From NCBI GenBank assembly GCA_963931865.1, contig OZ007513.1, positions 4,070,098 through 4,134,097 of the forward strand: DNA of 64,000 bases, read 5' to 3'. The stretch's first letter is position 1. Every line of letters begins with the position of its first letter. The notes below the pieces were generated by a model. The model had not been told where the DNA came from. It saw only the letters and a program-made list of their open reading frames with translations, and did no database searches. The position numbers and the translations under genes were made by a program. The stretch comes from Axinella damicornis. Its lineage: Eukaryota; Porifera; Demospongiae; Axinellida; Axinellidae. Positions 44,663 through 57,200 of this stretch are shown here, one piece after another.

Positions 44663-47600
44663 TCAGGTACACTTCACAATTTCGATATCACTAGCAAGTG
44701 CATTGCAGCCTATATCACGTAGTATATCAGTCAAAGTTTGCCAAGATACAGGCTGTTTGCCCTTTCCAGCCAACCATTCTAGCAGGATTTCTAAATTAAT
44801 CATCTGCAAACTGTCTCCATGTCTTTGGCTGACAGCATGCACTTTTGCTCCAGAGTGATCTTCGAGAAGCAGTATCCCAAATAGAAAATACTTAGAGCCA
44901 ATCTCCTGCGGTATATTGATTTTCCGTTCCTTTCCACGGAAAGCCAGGATGTCCACTAAGGATGGCTTGCCGCTCCCTATATTACAGAACAAAAGAATCA
45001 TGACAACTGGTTAGATCAATACGCCTCTCCTTCTTGGGACAGGAGAGGATGTGATATAGGTGGTCATGATCTCAAACAGAGAGTGCTAGTTGTAATTTGC
45101 CCACTATCCTCATTTCCATTCCCAATTCCCATGTTCCTTGCTTTACATAGTTTCGAAGCTTTTCATATTACTGCAAGTGTTGAAAGGGTGGATGTATCAC
45201 ACTGCATTCACTGTTTCACTGTTTAGATCATGCAAGTAATAGGTAAGCCCATGCACAAGAATCAATGCACAAACAGTACCTTTTCCCCACCTGCAGTTTC
45301 CTTATGGAATAATCTCCCTTAAAATGTAGTCAGCTCAGTTCCTTTCAAATGTCGTATTTCGGATGTATGCTAGCCTTAGCTCCGAGCTAGTCATGCATCC
45401 ATTGCTTGTACTGATTACATAGCAAAAATCTTTTAGAAAAAACCCCACTTGTCATGCTATCCTGCTTCTTTAAGCTGCTTGCAGTAGTTAGTAATGAATT
45501 CGATCATAGTGACATACCTGGTCTCTCAATGGGAGCTGCTGCGTAAGCTGTTAGTGCTGGAATTCTGGAACCTAAAGAAACATTAAAAGAAAAATATGTA
45601 AAGTGATAGCAGAATGACAAAAAGCTGGGAGACAAGGTGGGAATGACAAATCAGTGCAGTATACAACCCCATACGTACATATCTTTAATGCTATACTGAA
45701 CTGCTTTCAAATAGACACTTGAAGATGAATATGGTACGTCATCATAAATGCTTATATGTTGCCTGTTGTTGAGATTTATTTGTAAAGACAGGGAAATCAT
45801 TTATTTTCAGGTGTTTCATTTGGTTAATACTGTCTGAATGCATGAAGGTGGTAAAATACTACAGTCAATGCCACATGCAGTACATGTCTAAACCCTAATT
45901 ACCTCTCTTGCCTCTGTGGTGCACATCCTCAGCTTCTGCAGGGTCAGACTCTATGATTAGAAACTTGTGGCCTTTAGCACCCTCTAAGTCCACACGATAG
46001 TGGAACTTGTCTTTTGTTGTTGCTGGTTCATCTTTCATCCATGTAATGGAGATTTCACAAGAGGGGACATGTTTGCCCTCATATGTATCCACCTGACTCT
46101 TATAAATCTGTGACGTACCGGATAAAGGGGATTCAAGTACATGCATGTGACCTTGAATGTACATCACTATATAGCTTTAGACTATGGCCTTGAGTGGTTT
46201 ATGGGAAATAACCACGAGAGGCTGTTTATTTAGACCATGAGGCGCATTTCCCATAAGCCAGGAAAGGGCAGAGGAGGTTGGACACGCTTGACCTTTTCTA
46301 ATCAAAATGGCTGGGGTCACACTAACTAAATTTCTACATCTGGAGTAAGAAGCATGTTTAGCCAATTTTGAGGTTGGTCCCCCTCATTATTAATTTTTTG
46401 ATGAAGGGGACCCTCCTTAGAATTAGCTAAAAATGCCTCTTTCTCGAGATCTTGAGATCTAATTAGTATGACCCCAGCCATTTTGATTAGAAAAGGTCAA
46501 CCATGTCCAACCTCCTCTGAGGAAAGGGTATAGTCTAACTGGCTTGGAGGTTCAAAGGCGCCGCCTGTGGTTTATATTCCGAAGCCATGCAGCCGTGCAA
46601 CAGCTGTGGGTTTATAGAAATTAGAGCATGATGACTCAGCATTTATGGAAATTAGACCATGGCTCAGCGCATTCTGGAGTGTTGGAGCGTGCAAGGATCA
46701 TTAATTCAGGTAGCTGTAGTACTACGCACTATAGTACAAATATCTTCAAGGCACACACATTTCATGGATTGCCTTGCACCAAATTTCACAGAAATAATGG
46801 TGGACTGATCTGTGAGCCATGCCTGTGTATGGTGTAACATTGTCGTGTTCTCAGACCTAAAATCCACAAGCTTAATTTTGCAGACCACCTCATAAACAAT
46901 TATAGCGCTATTATTATGGTAACTAGTGGAATGCAGGACATTGGAGGGCGAGCCTGAGCGAAGTGCATAATTATGTAGGGCATGCAAGGAGCAGTTGCAT
47001 TCACGTGATTGTCATCAGAATGTGACCGGGCAATGAGCACAGAAATTATGGCACTCTTGAAACATACACTCGTGCACATCACAGCAACTGTGAGCGAGTC
47101 AGGTTAGCGTTTATAGCCTAACAGCAATGTAGCTAGGCTAACCGGCCATGGCGGTACGTGTAGGTCCACGCGCTGTCTCCGTCATTGTCAGTGTCACCGA
47201 GGAGGAAGAATGTTCATGATGCTCTAGCCAATGTCCACGAGTGGTCTCCGTCTTTGTTGTCGCCATCGTTCGTCGTACAGGTAGCTAGACGGTTCGTCGA
47301 GTTCGTTGAATTTGAATATTATTGTGCACGTGCAAGTGGAATTCGCTGATTTAAAATTTACGGTAATTGCAAGATCCACCAAACATACATCAAACATACA
47401 TCAAACATACACACCCAGAGCGCAATGAAGTCACGCTAGTGTGGGGCTCGCTCAGGCTTGCCCCAATAATTATGTCTAATTTAGTACCTGTGCTTAAGCT
47501 CATTGAAGAGTGTGCCATTAATCGTTATAATATTATTGTGTGTGCACTTGTAACTACTTGTACCATAAACAATGCAAAAAGCTGTAATAGTAAGCTGATG

Positions 47601-48463
47601 GGTAAATAAGTGTGCAAAAGTGTAATAGCGTGCTCATTGGATAAAATTAGTTCGTTAGAAAATGGTGTAAAATTGCAGCAACGAAAAGATCACGCCTGCT
47701 TTTCACTGAAATGAAGCATGCAAGCAGCAGCGCTATGGCGCAGTAATTATGTGGCGGAAATGTCTTGTCTACTACTTCAATAGTCAAGCACTTCAATAGT
47801 CATGACTGCTCATGCAATTTATGGCAGTAATAGCATGCACTTGTACATAAGTGGACCAAATAACACTTGGCTGTGCCTCGTGCAATTTATGCCAGTTACT
47901 TGTGTCAAATTGGACTCGCAGCCATGTTATCAATTCAATCTGTCAGTGGATAAAGGGGGCGTAAGTATGACCTAGTCTCGTTCCAAGACCTTTACATGCG
48001 CGATACCAAAAGTGATCCGCTCTGGGGTTGGTTGGGTCTGGTACCTAAGACTAAGTGTGACCTTGAATGGGCATCATGGGTCCTTACTGTTGGGGAGTTT
48101 ATAGGGATGATTTTCCATCCATCAAGTGGAGAAACCCCGTCAATAGGTATCTTCAGAGTGATTTTGTCGTCATCAAACTCAAACTCCTCTTCTGCACCCG
48201 CAATAGCAGCTGGTTTGTTGGGATACAGTAGATCCTTTGAGGCATCCTGTATGAATACCAATTGCAAATTGGTGATTCTTTGGGTACCTACAGTAGCTAG
48301 ACAGTATAATCATGATCAATTCACTGACCGTCAGAATAGCCTCTAGGTTCTTTGTGATCACAAAGCTGACTCCTCGATTGATCCTCTCCCCCCAGTAGTA
48401 CAACTTGGCACAATACCGCAGTTGGTCAGGGCTGCTTTCTTGGACTTTTGCATACCCAACTTT
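44663..48463 (-). CDS. Gene C: multi-exon protein with C-terminal death domain (5' end not found)
   Basis: Visible exons, in transcription order: 48463-48329, 48246-48088, 46107-45903, 45571-45518 and 44976-44663. Phases fit (0, 0, 1, 1), the joined frame is open for 288 residues and ends in a stop at 44663-44665. The last exon is a typical death domain (KYFLFGILLLEDHSG, LEILLEWLAGKGKQPVSWQT, LTDILRDIGCNALASDI). The preceding exons form an unrecognised, probably beta-rich region: CAKLYYWGERINRGVSFVI, an acidic EEEFEFDDDKITLKIP segment, and PSCEISITWMKDEPATTKDK. A linker of small and proline residues lies in the 54-bp exon. Death domains assemble with partner death domains in apoptosis or NF-kB-type signalling, so an adaptor role is plausible. 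The intron before exon 48463 starts in a TG microsatellite, and further 5' exons were not recognised. Confidence 0.72.
46270..46519. mobile_element. Foldback MITE in gene C intron
   Basis: CAGAGGAGGTTGGACACGCT, ACCTTTTCTAATCAAAATGG and CTGGGGTCA are inverted at 46466-46519. The centre has GGTCCCCCTCATTATTAAT and GATGAAGGGGACC as a smaller inverted pair. Confidence 0.85.
46921..47466. mobile_element. Non-autonomous element with GGCGAGCCTGAGCG ends, copy 2
   Basis: Co-linear with 14336-14920, same orientation: GGAATGCAGGACATTGGAGG at the left and CTCGCTCAGGCTTGCCCCAA at the right. Located in the large intron of gene C. Confidence 0.82.
47972..48048. mobile_element. Foldback MITE (AGTCTCGTTCCAAGACC)
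   Basis: CTAGTCTCGTTCCAAGACC is weakly inverted as GGGTCTGGTACCTAAGACT, with GTGATCCGCTCTGGGGTTGG inside, as in 27264-27358. It ends about 40 bases from a gene C exon border. Confidence 0.6.
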
Positions 48464-48475
48464 CTGTGACTGTGT

Positions 48476-48483
48476 GTGTGTGA

Positions 48484-48550
<67 letters not shown>
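48476..48550. repeat. (TG)n microsatellite next to gene C acceptor
   Basis: About 70 bases of TG directly upstream (in the minus direction) of the acceptor at 48464, where it replaces a normal pyrimidine tract by CA repeats. Confidence 0.92.
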
Positions 48551-48551
<1 letters not shown>

Positions 48552-48796
48552 ACGCACAGACATGAATGTTTATTGAAATTCTTTAGCAAACGAAAACTTT
48601 GAACTTGAACAACACAAGGATGGACAAGCTCAGCAGGACAAAATACCCCACCCTACTCAGAGGCGGCGCCGCCGGTCCGGCTGGTTCAGCTTTGGCCGGA
48701 CCACTTTCCAGCCGACCTGATTATAATATTACGTGCATGTACGTTCGTCACACATGCATAATCTATGCTCGATCGTATATGCAGACTCATGCAGCA

Positions 48797-49045
48797 ATGG
48801 CATCTCTTTCTCGTCCTTGTTCTGGGCCTATCATTGAAACTCCACATCAGCCAAGGTCTTTTGCTTTCCCAAAACAGCCATTTGGATGCTGCGAGAGTGC
48901 TTTCTCATTGCTAATAAAACATGCAAAAAAAAAATCCCATGCTTTGCTGCGTATGCACATGAGGGGTAACAACTGTAGCACAGCATCCGTTTCACCACAG
49001 GCAAGGGAATGGAATACTTTGATTCCAGTCACGATTTCGATGTGA
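48797..49045 (+). pseudogene. Fragment of a TTF-zinc-finger / hAT-derived protein
   Basis: The segment MASLSRPCSGP, H-Q-P-R-S-F-A-F-P-K-Q-P-F-G and C-C-E-S-A-F resembles the zinc-finger N-terminus of hAT-derived and ZMYM-like proteins, which usually carry a PRxFxFPKxxFG motif (family knowledge). It breaks off after about 40 residues, with no transposase core. Most likely a relic. Confidence 0.4.
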
Positions 49046-49194
49046 GCAAGGGCAGTCAGACTGAATGGTTCATCGAGGGAGTGAACCTCTAGTGAATGAA
49101 GAAAGTATGGAGTGCTAGAATGCCACAAGTAGTACGTACATACATCAAGATTGAATTGGGATGAACCATTCTAATGATCAAACTAATGCGACAC

Positions 49195-49590
49195 TAGCCT
49201 CATTCCCAGGTCGTAGGAGAAACAGCCTGGTAACGTAAGCAAGTTCAAATTACTTTCGTTGCCAGAAAGTTGGTGGTACCAATCCGATTTCAGAACGTTG
49301 TCAAAATAGTAAACACAATTGCGTCATGCGTTGAAACGTTGCAGTCACACCCATTCATCGCTGCTCGATTGTGCCATTGTAGGTGCTCTTGCTTGACTTC
49401 TTCTGTAGCAGAACCTGCAGCAATCAGTTGCTTCCATAAGCAGGGAAGGACCATTCTCAGCAGAAGGAAAAATCAGAAGTATCACGTGCACTTCACTGCT
49501 TGAATGAGGCATGCAATTGCTGTGACGTTACAACTGTATACATGCAGTTTGAACTCGTGCAAGTTGCCAGCCGTTTCTCCTACAGAAGAT
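49195..49590. mobile_element. Degraded MITE (CTAGCCTCATTCCCAGGTCG)
   Basis: CGTAGGAGAAACAGCCTGG and AAGCAAGTTCAAA at the left are weakly inverted at 49548-49585 (TTTGAACTCGTGCAAGTTGC, CCGTTTCTCCTAC). The right terminal CGAGGCTA is missing. Confidence 0.55.
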
Positions 49591-49683
49591 AATGTGACAC
49601 CTGCTACCATTATCGACCCACATTGCTTGTAACGTGAAGATACCTAATTATGTGGCTGTGGCATGCAGTCCCTGCATATCAAC

Positions 49684-50273
49684 AGGAGCGCATGAGCCGC
49701 CGAAGGCGGCGAAGGAGCGTGTAACTTCAGTGCCATGTAAATACAAATCAGTTACGTACTTCCGCGTTTGGAAATAGATCAGGTACGTCATAAGTTTTCT
49801 GGGGGCAGTTTTATTGGCGTGCAAGCCTTCAGGAGTGCCCTGACACTCGCTGGTTCCCTGCCTGTTTCACTCTTGCAAACTTCAGCACGGTCATGCTCCG
49901 CTTGATAGCGCATCTCATGGGAGAATCCTTCACCTGGCGCATAGAAAGTTGCGGGGAGATACTTCCTGAAGCTGAAGTTTCGGATCGGTGTGGAGTTCCT
50001 TCTTCAAACCGAACTCGCTTTGCTTGAGGTAGCTCACTCTCGATGTCTACGCTTCGCCATTGCGGGTGGCTCTGTCAAAACAATGCTGTACTAAGTACAT
50101 GCATATTCCATATACAAGTCACGTGCACTGTATGGCGTCACGCAACGTTAAAATGAGCTTCAGCTTTCCAAATATGGAAGTCATTACTACTACAGATTTG
50201 TATTTCGATGGCACTCGGGAGTACTCGCGAGTTACACGCTCCTTCGCCGCCTTCGGCGGCTCATGCGCTCCTG
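49684..50273. mobile_element. MITE, long copy of GCCGCCGAAGGCGGC family
   Basis: AGGAGCGCATGAGCCGCCGA and AGGCGGCGAAGGAGCGTGTA at the left are perfectly inverted at 50230-50273. A second inner pair (GCCATGTAAATACAAATC / GATTTGTATTTCGATGGC) follows. The interior is about 400 bp without a clear ORF. It lies 52 bases upstream of the open part of the gypsy pol and may have replaced its 5' part. Confidence 0.88.
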
Positions 50274-50324
50274 ATATCAAGAAATAGCAAGCAATAGCTT
50301 CCTTTTCACACCTTTGGACCATTT

Positions 50325-53234
50325 TAGACTATACAAAATTCTATTTACCTCAATCCTCTTGTGAAACTTGTGCAGCGTATTGAAACCCTTGAAAGTGACA
50401 TGCTGGCCAAATATGCTGACACCTTCACTGGTCTGGGATGCATCACTGGGGTCACTCATCATATTAAGCTCGACCCACACCACAAGCCTGTGGTTCACGC
50501 ACCCCGTAAAGTCCCAGTCACCATACGATCGAAGGTGAAAGAAGAGCTGGAACGGATGGAACGCCTGGATGTCATAGAACGTATCCAAGAACCCACCGAC
50601 TGGGTCAATTCGATGGTGAATGTCGTTAAACCCAATGGCAAGCTCCGCATCTGCATCGACCCACGTGATCTCAACAAAGCTATCAAACGGGAGTTCTACC
50701 CAATGAAAACCGTGGAAGAAGTAGCAGCTCGGATGCCTAATGCCAAATTGTTCTCAAAATTGGACGCCAGCTCCGGGTTCTGGCAGGTGAAACTCGACCA
50801 CGAAAGTGCCAAGCTTTGCACCTTCAATACCCCTTTTGGGCGCTACATGTTCAAACGGCTACCATTTGGCATCTCCTCAGCCCAAGATGTTTTCCAAGCC
50901 ATCATGACAGAGATGTTCGAAGACATCGATGGTGTGGAAGTTGTGGTGGACGACGTGATAGTATGGGGGACCACTGAGGAGGAGCACGACAAACGGCTCA
51001 AGAAAGTCCTTCAGCGTGCTCAGGAGCGAAACCTGAAGCTGAACAAAGACAAAAGCCAAATCAAAAAGAAGCACATCAGTTACATCGGTCACGTCATAGG
51101 CGAAGATGGTGTCAGGCCTGACCCCAAAAAGGTCACTGCTGTCGTAGAGATGAAAACACCAGCCTGCAAGGACGAGCTTCAGCGCTTTCTAGGCATGACC
51201 ACTTACCTCTCAAAGTTCATTGAGAACTACTCAAAGATGTCTGCACCACTCCGAGTGCTTCTTGAAAAAGACACCGAGTGGCACTGGACTGATAGGCAAG
51301 ATGCGGCAATCCAGCAGCTGAAAACTGCTGTCACAATTGCACCCGTGCTGAAGTTTTTCGACCCCAGCCAGCCGACTACGATATCCGTTGATGCAAGCTC
51401 AAAGGGAATGGGTGCCGTCCTACTTCAAAATCAGTCCCCTATCGCCTACGCCTCCAAATCGCTCACAGCAACTCAACAAAACTATGCCCAAATCGAAAAA
51501 GAAATGCTGGCAATCGTTTTTGGCTGTCAAAAATTCCATGACTACGTATATGGACTGCCGAATGTGGACATTGAAACCGACCACAAACCACTTGAAACCA
51601 TCCTACGAAAGCCCTTACATGCTGCACCAGCCCGCCTGCAGCGCATGATGATGTCCATTCAGAAGTATCCGATCAGTGTCACGTTTAAGCCCGGGAAAGA
51701 GCTCCTAATTGCTGATACCCTTTCCAGGGCATCATTGCCTGACGTTGCTGATGAACTAGAGTTTAGACAGTATGACATCAACATACTGCACACTCTACCG
51801 ATCACTGAGCCAAAACTGGAGGAGTTCAAAGAACAGACCAAGAAGGATGCAAGGCTCCAAGAGTTGGTGCACACTGTCCAAGGTGGGTGGCCAGAACACA
51901 AAGCCAACTCACTACCTGGAGCAAGACCATTCTGGAATTTCCGTGACGAACTCACATATCACGAAGGCATCCTCTTCAAAGGTGCAAGAGTCATAGTGCC
52001 TACTTGCATGCGTCCAGAAATGTTACGGCTCATCCACGGCTCACACCTGGGAGTGGACAAGTGCAAACGTCGAGCACGGGACGTCCTCTACTGGCCAGGC
52101 ATGGCTGCCCAGATCGAAGACACAGTCTCCAACTGCTCAACTTGTGCTATGTACCAGCGAAACAACCCTAAACAACCACTTCTGCCGCATCCAGCACCCT
52201 CAAGACCCTGGGAGAGAGTAGGTGCTGACCTTTGTGAGCTAGGTGGGAAGCACTATCTCATCCTGGTGGACTATTACTCCAATTTTATCGAGGTTGACCA
52301 CCTGAAAGAGACCACAAGTCTACAGGTCATCGAACGCCTCAAGCCTCATTTCGCTCGACATGGTATACCGGACATTCTCATCACAGACAATGGCCCGCAG
52401 TTCTCCAGTGACACGTTTCACAAATTCTCGGCAGACTACCAGTTTCAGCATCACACCAGCAGCCCCCACTACCCTCGCTCCAACGGAAAGGCCGAGAAAT
52501 CAGTCCAGACTGTGAAGAACCTTTTACGTAAGGCACAAGCCGAGAACAGTGACTTTCACTTGGCACTGCTGGACTTTCGCAACTCGCCCACTACTGATGA
52601 TGTGGGATCCCCCGCACAGCGCCTGATGGGCCGGCGGACCAAAACTCTCCTCCCGACTGCCGAGAAACTTTTACTTCCCAAAACTATTCCCCCCACAATT
52701 GTCAAATCGGAGCACCTCCGACAACAAGAGACCCAAAAGCACTTCTACGATAAGACCTCTAAACCACTTTCTCCTCTGAAGCCAGGCGATCGTGTTCGTT
52801 ACAGGAGCGGAAAATTGTGGCTACCAGCAGTGATCGTCGAGATCTCTGAGCACCCAAGGTCTTACACGATCCAAACCCCTCAAGGACAAACGTACCGTCG
52901 TAACAGGGTACATCTCAAGCCTGATGCCCCATTCGGGAATGACACTGACGATGAAGATGATCCTCACAGCGATGAAGAGAGAGGAGACAATGCAAGCGAT
53001 CCTGGCAGGGAAGTTGTTGAGTCCGCAACCAGCGCACCCGATACAGCCACTACATCCAGTGCCCCCACTGAACTGCGTCGATCAAAGCGAACCACCCGAG
53101 GCCTTACAGTTATGCCGACCCCTATACCCTCAAGTTTTGAAGAAGGGGGATGTGACAATGTTCATAGCATTATCAATCACAAAACTATTATCATCATAAT
53201 CATAATAATTCACACATTACATCATGATGATTAG
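50325..53234 (+). pseudogene. 5'-truncated Ty3/gypsy pol (RT-RNase H-integrase), ORF intact
   Basis: Long open frame of about 957 residues without a supported ATG. The frame is open from just after a TAG at 50325, and gag and protease are absent. In order: reverse transcriptase (LDASSGFWQV, then VVVDDVIVWG with the catalytic DD), RNase H (ISVDASSKGMGAVL, ETDHKPL), integrase with an HHCC zinc finger (HGSHLG, CSTCAMY), and a DDE core (LVDYYS, ITDNGPQFS, KAEKSV). A C-terminal GDRVRYR-type module and an acidic tail follow. No frameshift or stop is visible in 2.9 kb, so the copy is recent. Its 5' end abuts the MITE at 49684-50273. It is annotated as a broken mobile-element gene. Confidence 0.93.
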
Positions 53235-53324
53235 ATCATATGCTCATGTGATGAGTTTTCTTGATGATGCTATTCGGAGACTAACTTGTTCTATTTGTCT
53301 CTGTGAATCCGGGTTCTTTACACA
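53139..53324 (+). mobile_element. Polypurine tract and putative 3' LTR of the gypsy element
   Basis: AAGAAGGGGGA (ending at 53150) is a polypurine tract directly followed by TGTGACAATG. A TG...CA-bounded segment then ends TTCTTTACACA at 53324 (about 174 bp). The pol frame reads a short way into it. No 5' LTR partner is present, so this border is inferred. Confidence 0.5.
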
Positions 53325-53552
53325 TGCCTCCGCCGCTGCTCACCAGCTAGCTCCTCCTGGTGCTGCCGCTGTTCCCCGGCTAGCTGCTCCTGGCACTGTC
53401 ACTGCTGCTCCACTAGGCCAACGAGCTTTGCCAATTGCTCCTCCAGCTCCTGCTGCTTGGAGACCGCCCTCGAGCCATTCCTGCTTCTCCAGACACAGAA
53501 TTAGCGTGGTTGAGGGTCTGACTCGACGGTAGCACGATGTCGGGATGAAACA
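53325..53552 (-). pseudogene. Gag start of a second LTR element (reverse orientation)
   Basis: On the minus strand, downstream of the LTR and primer site, an open stretch begins with MARGRSPSS and is rich in Q, R, S and W. It ends where the first gypsy element begins. It is probably the first part of a gag gene; no capsid motif is recognisable. Confidence 0.4.
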
Positions 53553-53820
53553 ATCCCACTCCTGACACCAATTGTTGCGCGGTTCCCGAAATCGCGAGCA
53601 GAGTTTCACTGTCAGTCATAAAAGTCATAGCAGCTTCTCATGCATGATACAACATCGGGGTTTTATATAGAGGTCACACAAAGATGCACCAATGTATCAG
53701 CGACAACAATATGGCAATATACAATAATTATGAGACACACATAGCTACAGACAACCTGACTACTGCACACACAATGTTTTCTCCGACTTCATTCTCTGTC
53801 AATTTAGCACAGTCGCTACA
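53553..53820 (-). mobile_element. LTR plus primer-binding site, reverse orientation
   Basis: The minus strand reads TGTAGCGACTGTGC at 53820 through GCGCAACA at 53573, about 248 bp with TG/CA borders and a promoter-like TATATAAAACCCC inside. It is followed after two bases by TGGTGTCAGGAGTGGGAT, which fits a tRNA primer-binding site. This is a 5' LTR with leader, facing the other gypsy copy. Confidence 0.7.
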
Positions 53821-53829
53821 CTAGCACAA

Positions 53830-54290
53830 AACCATTCGACCTCCCTACAGACATCTTTTTTCATAACACGTCAAGGTATGTAGGGGGGTTGAATACTGAT
53901 CTGTTTTACGTTGTCATCCCTACCTTGTTTTCTTTTTTGTTGCTATTATGCTATCCCTACCGCTTGTTAAGTTTTTATTACTTGTTTTTGTCATTTTTTA
54001 GCAGCAGGCAGCACATGTTTGAGCTCAAATTTGCTATCACAGATCAGAAGTCAGTGTCCTCACAGGCAGCACAACATAGGTGCCCTTGCCTTGGTATAAT
54101 ATATGGACAATATTGACTACTTCTAGTATTGGCTGAAGAAACAGACCCACGCATCCCGAGTCAACCCTTCTCTGGATGGATGACAAGCCAGCTCTCCCTG
54201 TCTGAAGACCATATATCAGTTAGTAGCCAGTGGTAGCAACATTTATATATTGTTGAGGCATTCACCCCACTTACAGAATACAGTACGTAG
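53830..54290. other. No gene recognised
   Basis: T-rich spacer between the LTR and the repeat array. Only short ORFs. Confidence 0.4.
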
Positions 54291-54296
54291 GTAGTT

Positions 54297-57200
54297 ACAC
54301 TCCTGGTATAGGAAAAATTGTGCCGCGTAATGTTACACTCCTGGTATAGGAAAAATTGTGCCGCGTAATGTAATTAATCTAATTAACCTAATCTAAATAA
54401 TTAATAAACGTTTGACTATTTCCGAATGGCCTACAAAGATTCTGACTACACCGTCGTGATCGCTATGATGCAGTGACACAAAATCAAAATAATTGTGCTG
54501 AAACTCACCTTGGTGGTAGAGATATGAACGCTTTTGTCTCGCCGTTGGCCACCATTGCTCGAGCGCTCTCTTCGACTTCCGGTGGCAGTACCGTTCTTAG
54601 GAAAGGCACACGAAGATTCTGACCACACGGCCGTGATCGCTGTCGTTCACTGACGCTTACATGCCAAAACTCACCGTGCTGGCGAAGTTGTGAGCGCTGT
54701 AACAGTTTCTTGTCTTCGCCTTGGGCCGCCATTGCTGACTCAGCTCAATCGATCGACGTTGACGTCGCGTGGCATGTGCGTTAATTGGAATGAGTTGCAA
54801 TACCTAGCTTGCGCTACCATCGAGTCGCAACCGGTTGCAACGCGGCTACCAGGAGTGCGGTTGCCCCTCGCTAATAATTACACTCCTGGTATAGGAAAAA
54901 TTGTGCCGCGTAAATAATCTAAATAATTACACTCCTGGTATAGAGAAAATTGTGCCGCGTAACTAACTAATCTAAATAATCTAAATAAATAATCAAACCT
55001 CACAGCACGCAGGAAAGGTCTACAGAGATTCTGACTACACCGTTGTGATCGCTATCATGCAGTGACACTACCACACAATAATTGTGGTGAAACTCACCTT
55101 GGTGGTGGAGATACAAGAGCTTTTGTCGTGCCGTCGGCCGCCATTGCTCGATCGTTCTCTTCGACTTTCGTTGCCAGTTCAGATCTTACGAAGGGCCCAC
55201 GAAGATTCTGACCACACGGCCGTGATCGCTGTCGTTCACTGACGCTTACATTCCAAAACTCCCCGTGCTGGCTAAGTTGTGAGTGCTGTCTTGTCTTCCT
55301 TTTGGTCGCCATTGCTCGCGATCGACTGAGCCACGTGGCATGTGCGTTTTGCTTCGCTACGGCGAGGCAACCGCGGCGTTGCAACGGCTACAGGAGTGCG
55401 GTTGCCCCTCGTTACACTCCTGGTATAGGAAAAATTGTGCCGCGTAAATAATTAATATAATTAATGTAAATAACTCGTTCAAGTGACAGGAATGGCGCAC
55501 AAAGATTCTGACTACACCGTCGTGATCGCTATCATGCACTGTCCCAACCGTACAATTTTGGCGCTGAAACTCACCTTGGTGGTGGAGATATGAACGCTTT
55601 TGTCCCGCCGTGGACGCCATTGCTCGAGCGCTCCATCGACTTCCGGTGGCAGTACCGTTCTTAGGAAAGCCACACGAACATTCTGACCACACGGCCGTGA
55701 TCGCTGTCGTTCACTGACGCTTACATGCCGAAACTCACCGTGCTGGCTAAGTTGTGAGCGCTGTAATAATGTCTTTTGGTCGCCATTGCTCGCGATCGAC
55801 TGGTTGCCACGTGGCATGTGCGTTAATTGGAACGAATTGCAATACTTAGCTTGCGCTACGGCGAGTCGCAACCAGGGTTGCAACGCGGCTATGAATGGTT
55901 TTATTCGGCACTGGAGAGCACTCTATCTTCCCTATATAGACTATAGCTATCATGGTACTCAAGTGATGTGTGATAATTGGAATGAACAGTCACACTTAGC
56001 TTGTGCTACCGTTTAACCTCGCCTACCAGGAGTGCGGTTGCCCCTCGTCTAAATAATCTAAATAATTAAATAATCAAACCTCACAGCACGCAGGAAAGGT
56101 CTAAAGAGATTCTGACTACACCATCGTGATCGCTATCATGCAGTGACACAACCACACAATAATTGTGGCGAAACTCACCTTGGTGATGGAGATACAATCG
56201 CTTTTGTCGTGCCGTCGGCCGCCATTGCTCGATCGTTCTCTTCGACGTTGGTTGCCAGTACAGTCATACGAAGGGCCCACAAAGATTCTGACCACACAGC
56301 CGTAATCGCTGTTGTTCACTGACGGTTACATACCGAAACTCACCGTGCTGGCAAGGTTGTAAGTGCTGTTATAATTTCGTGTCTTCCCTTTGGTCGCCAT
56401 TGCTAGCGTTCGACTGAGCGCGGTTGCCTCGTGGCATGTGCGTTAATTGGAACGAATTGCAATAATTAGCTTGCGCTACTGCGAGGCAACCGCGGAGTTG
56501 CAACGGCTACCAGGAGTGCGGTTGCCCCTATAATCTAAATAATCTAATTAAATAATCAAACCTCACAGCACGCAGGAAAGGTCTACAGAGATTCTGACTA
56601 CACCATCGTGATCGCTATCATGCAGTGACACAACCACACAATAATTGTGGCGAAACTCACCTTGGTGATGGAGATACAATCGCTTTTGTCGTGCCGTCGG
56701 CCGCCATTGCTCGATCGTTCTCTTCGACGTTGGTTGCCAGTACAGTCATACGAAGGGCCCACAAAGATTCTGACCACACAGCCGTAATCGCTGTTGTACA
56801 CTGACGGTTACATACCGAAACTCACCTTGCTGGCAAGGTTGTAAGTGCTGTTATATTATTTCGTGTCTTCCCTTTGGTCGCCATTGCTAGCGTTCAACTG
56901 AGCGTGGTTGCCACGTGGCATGTGCGTTGATTGGAACGAATTGCAATAATGAGCTTGCGCTACTGCGAGGCAACCACGGAGTTGCAACGGCTACCAGGAG
57001 TGCGGTTGCCCCTCGTTACACTCCTGGTATAGGAAAAATTGTGCCGCGTAAATAATCTAAATAATCTAATTAATTAAATAATCAAACCTCACAGCACGCA
57101 GGAAAGGTCTAAAGAGATTCTGACTACACCATCGTGATCGCTATCATGCAGTGACACAACCACACAATAATTGTGGCGAAACTCACCTTGGTGGTGGAGA

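Noticed and set aside
48599..48760. N-terminal extension of the ORF that includes the zinc-finger-like fragment
   Set aside because: The first 60 codons show no similarity and cross low-complexity GCC-rich sequence; only the HQPRSFAFPK part was kept as a relic.
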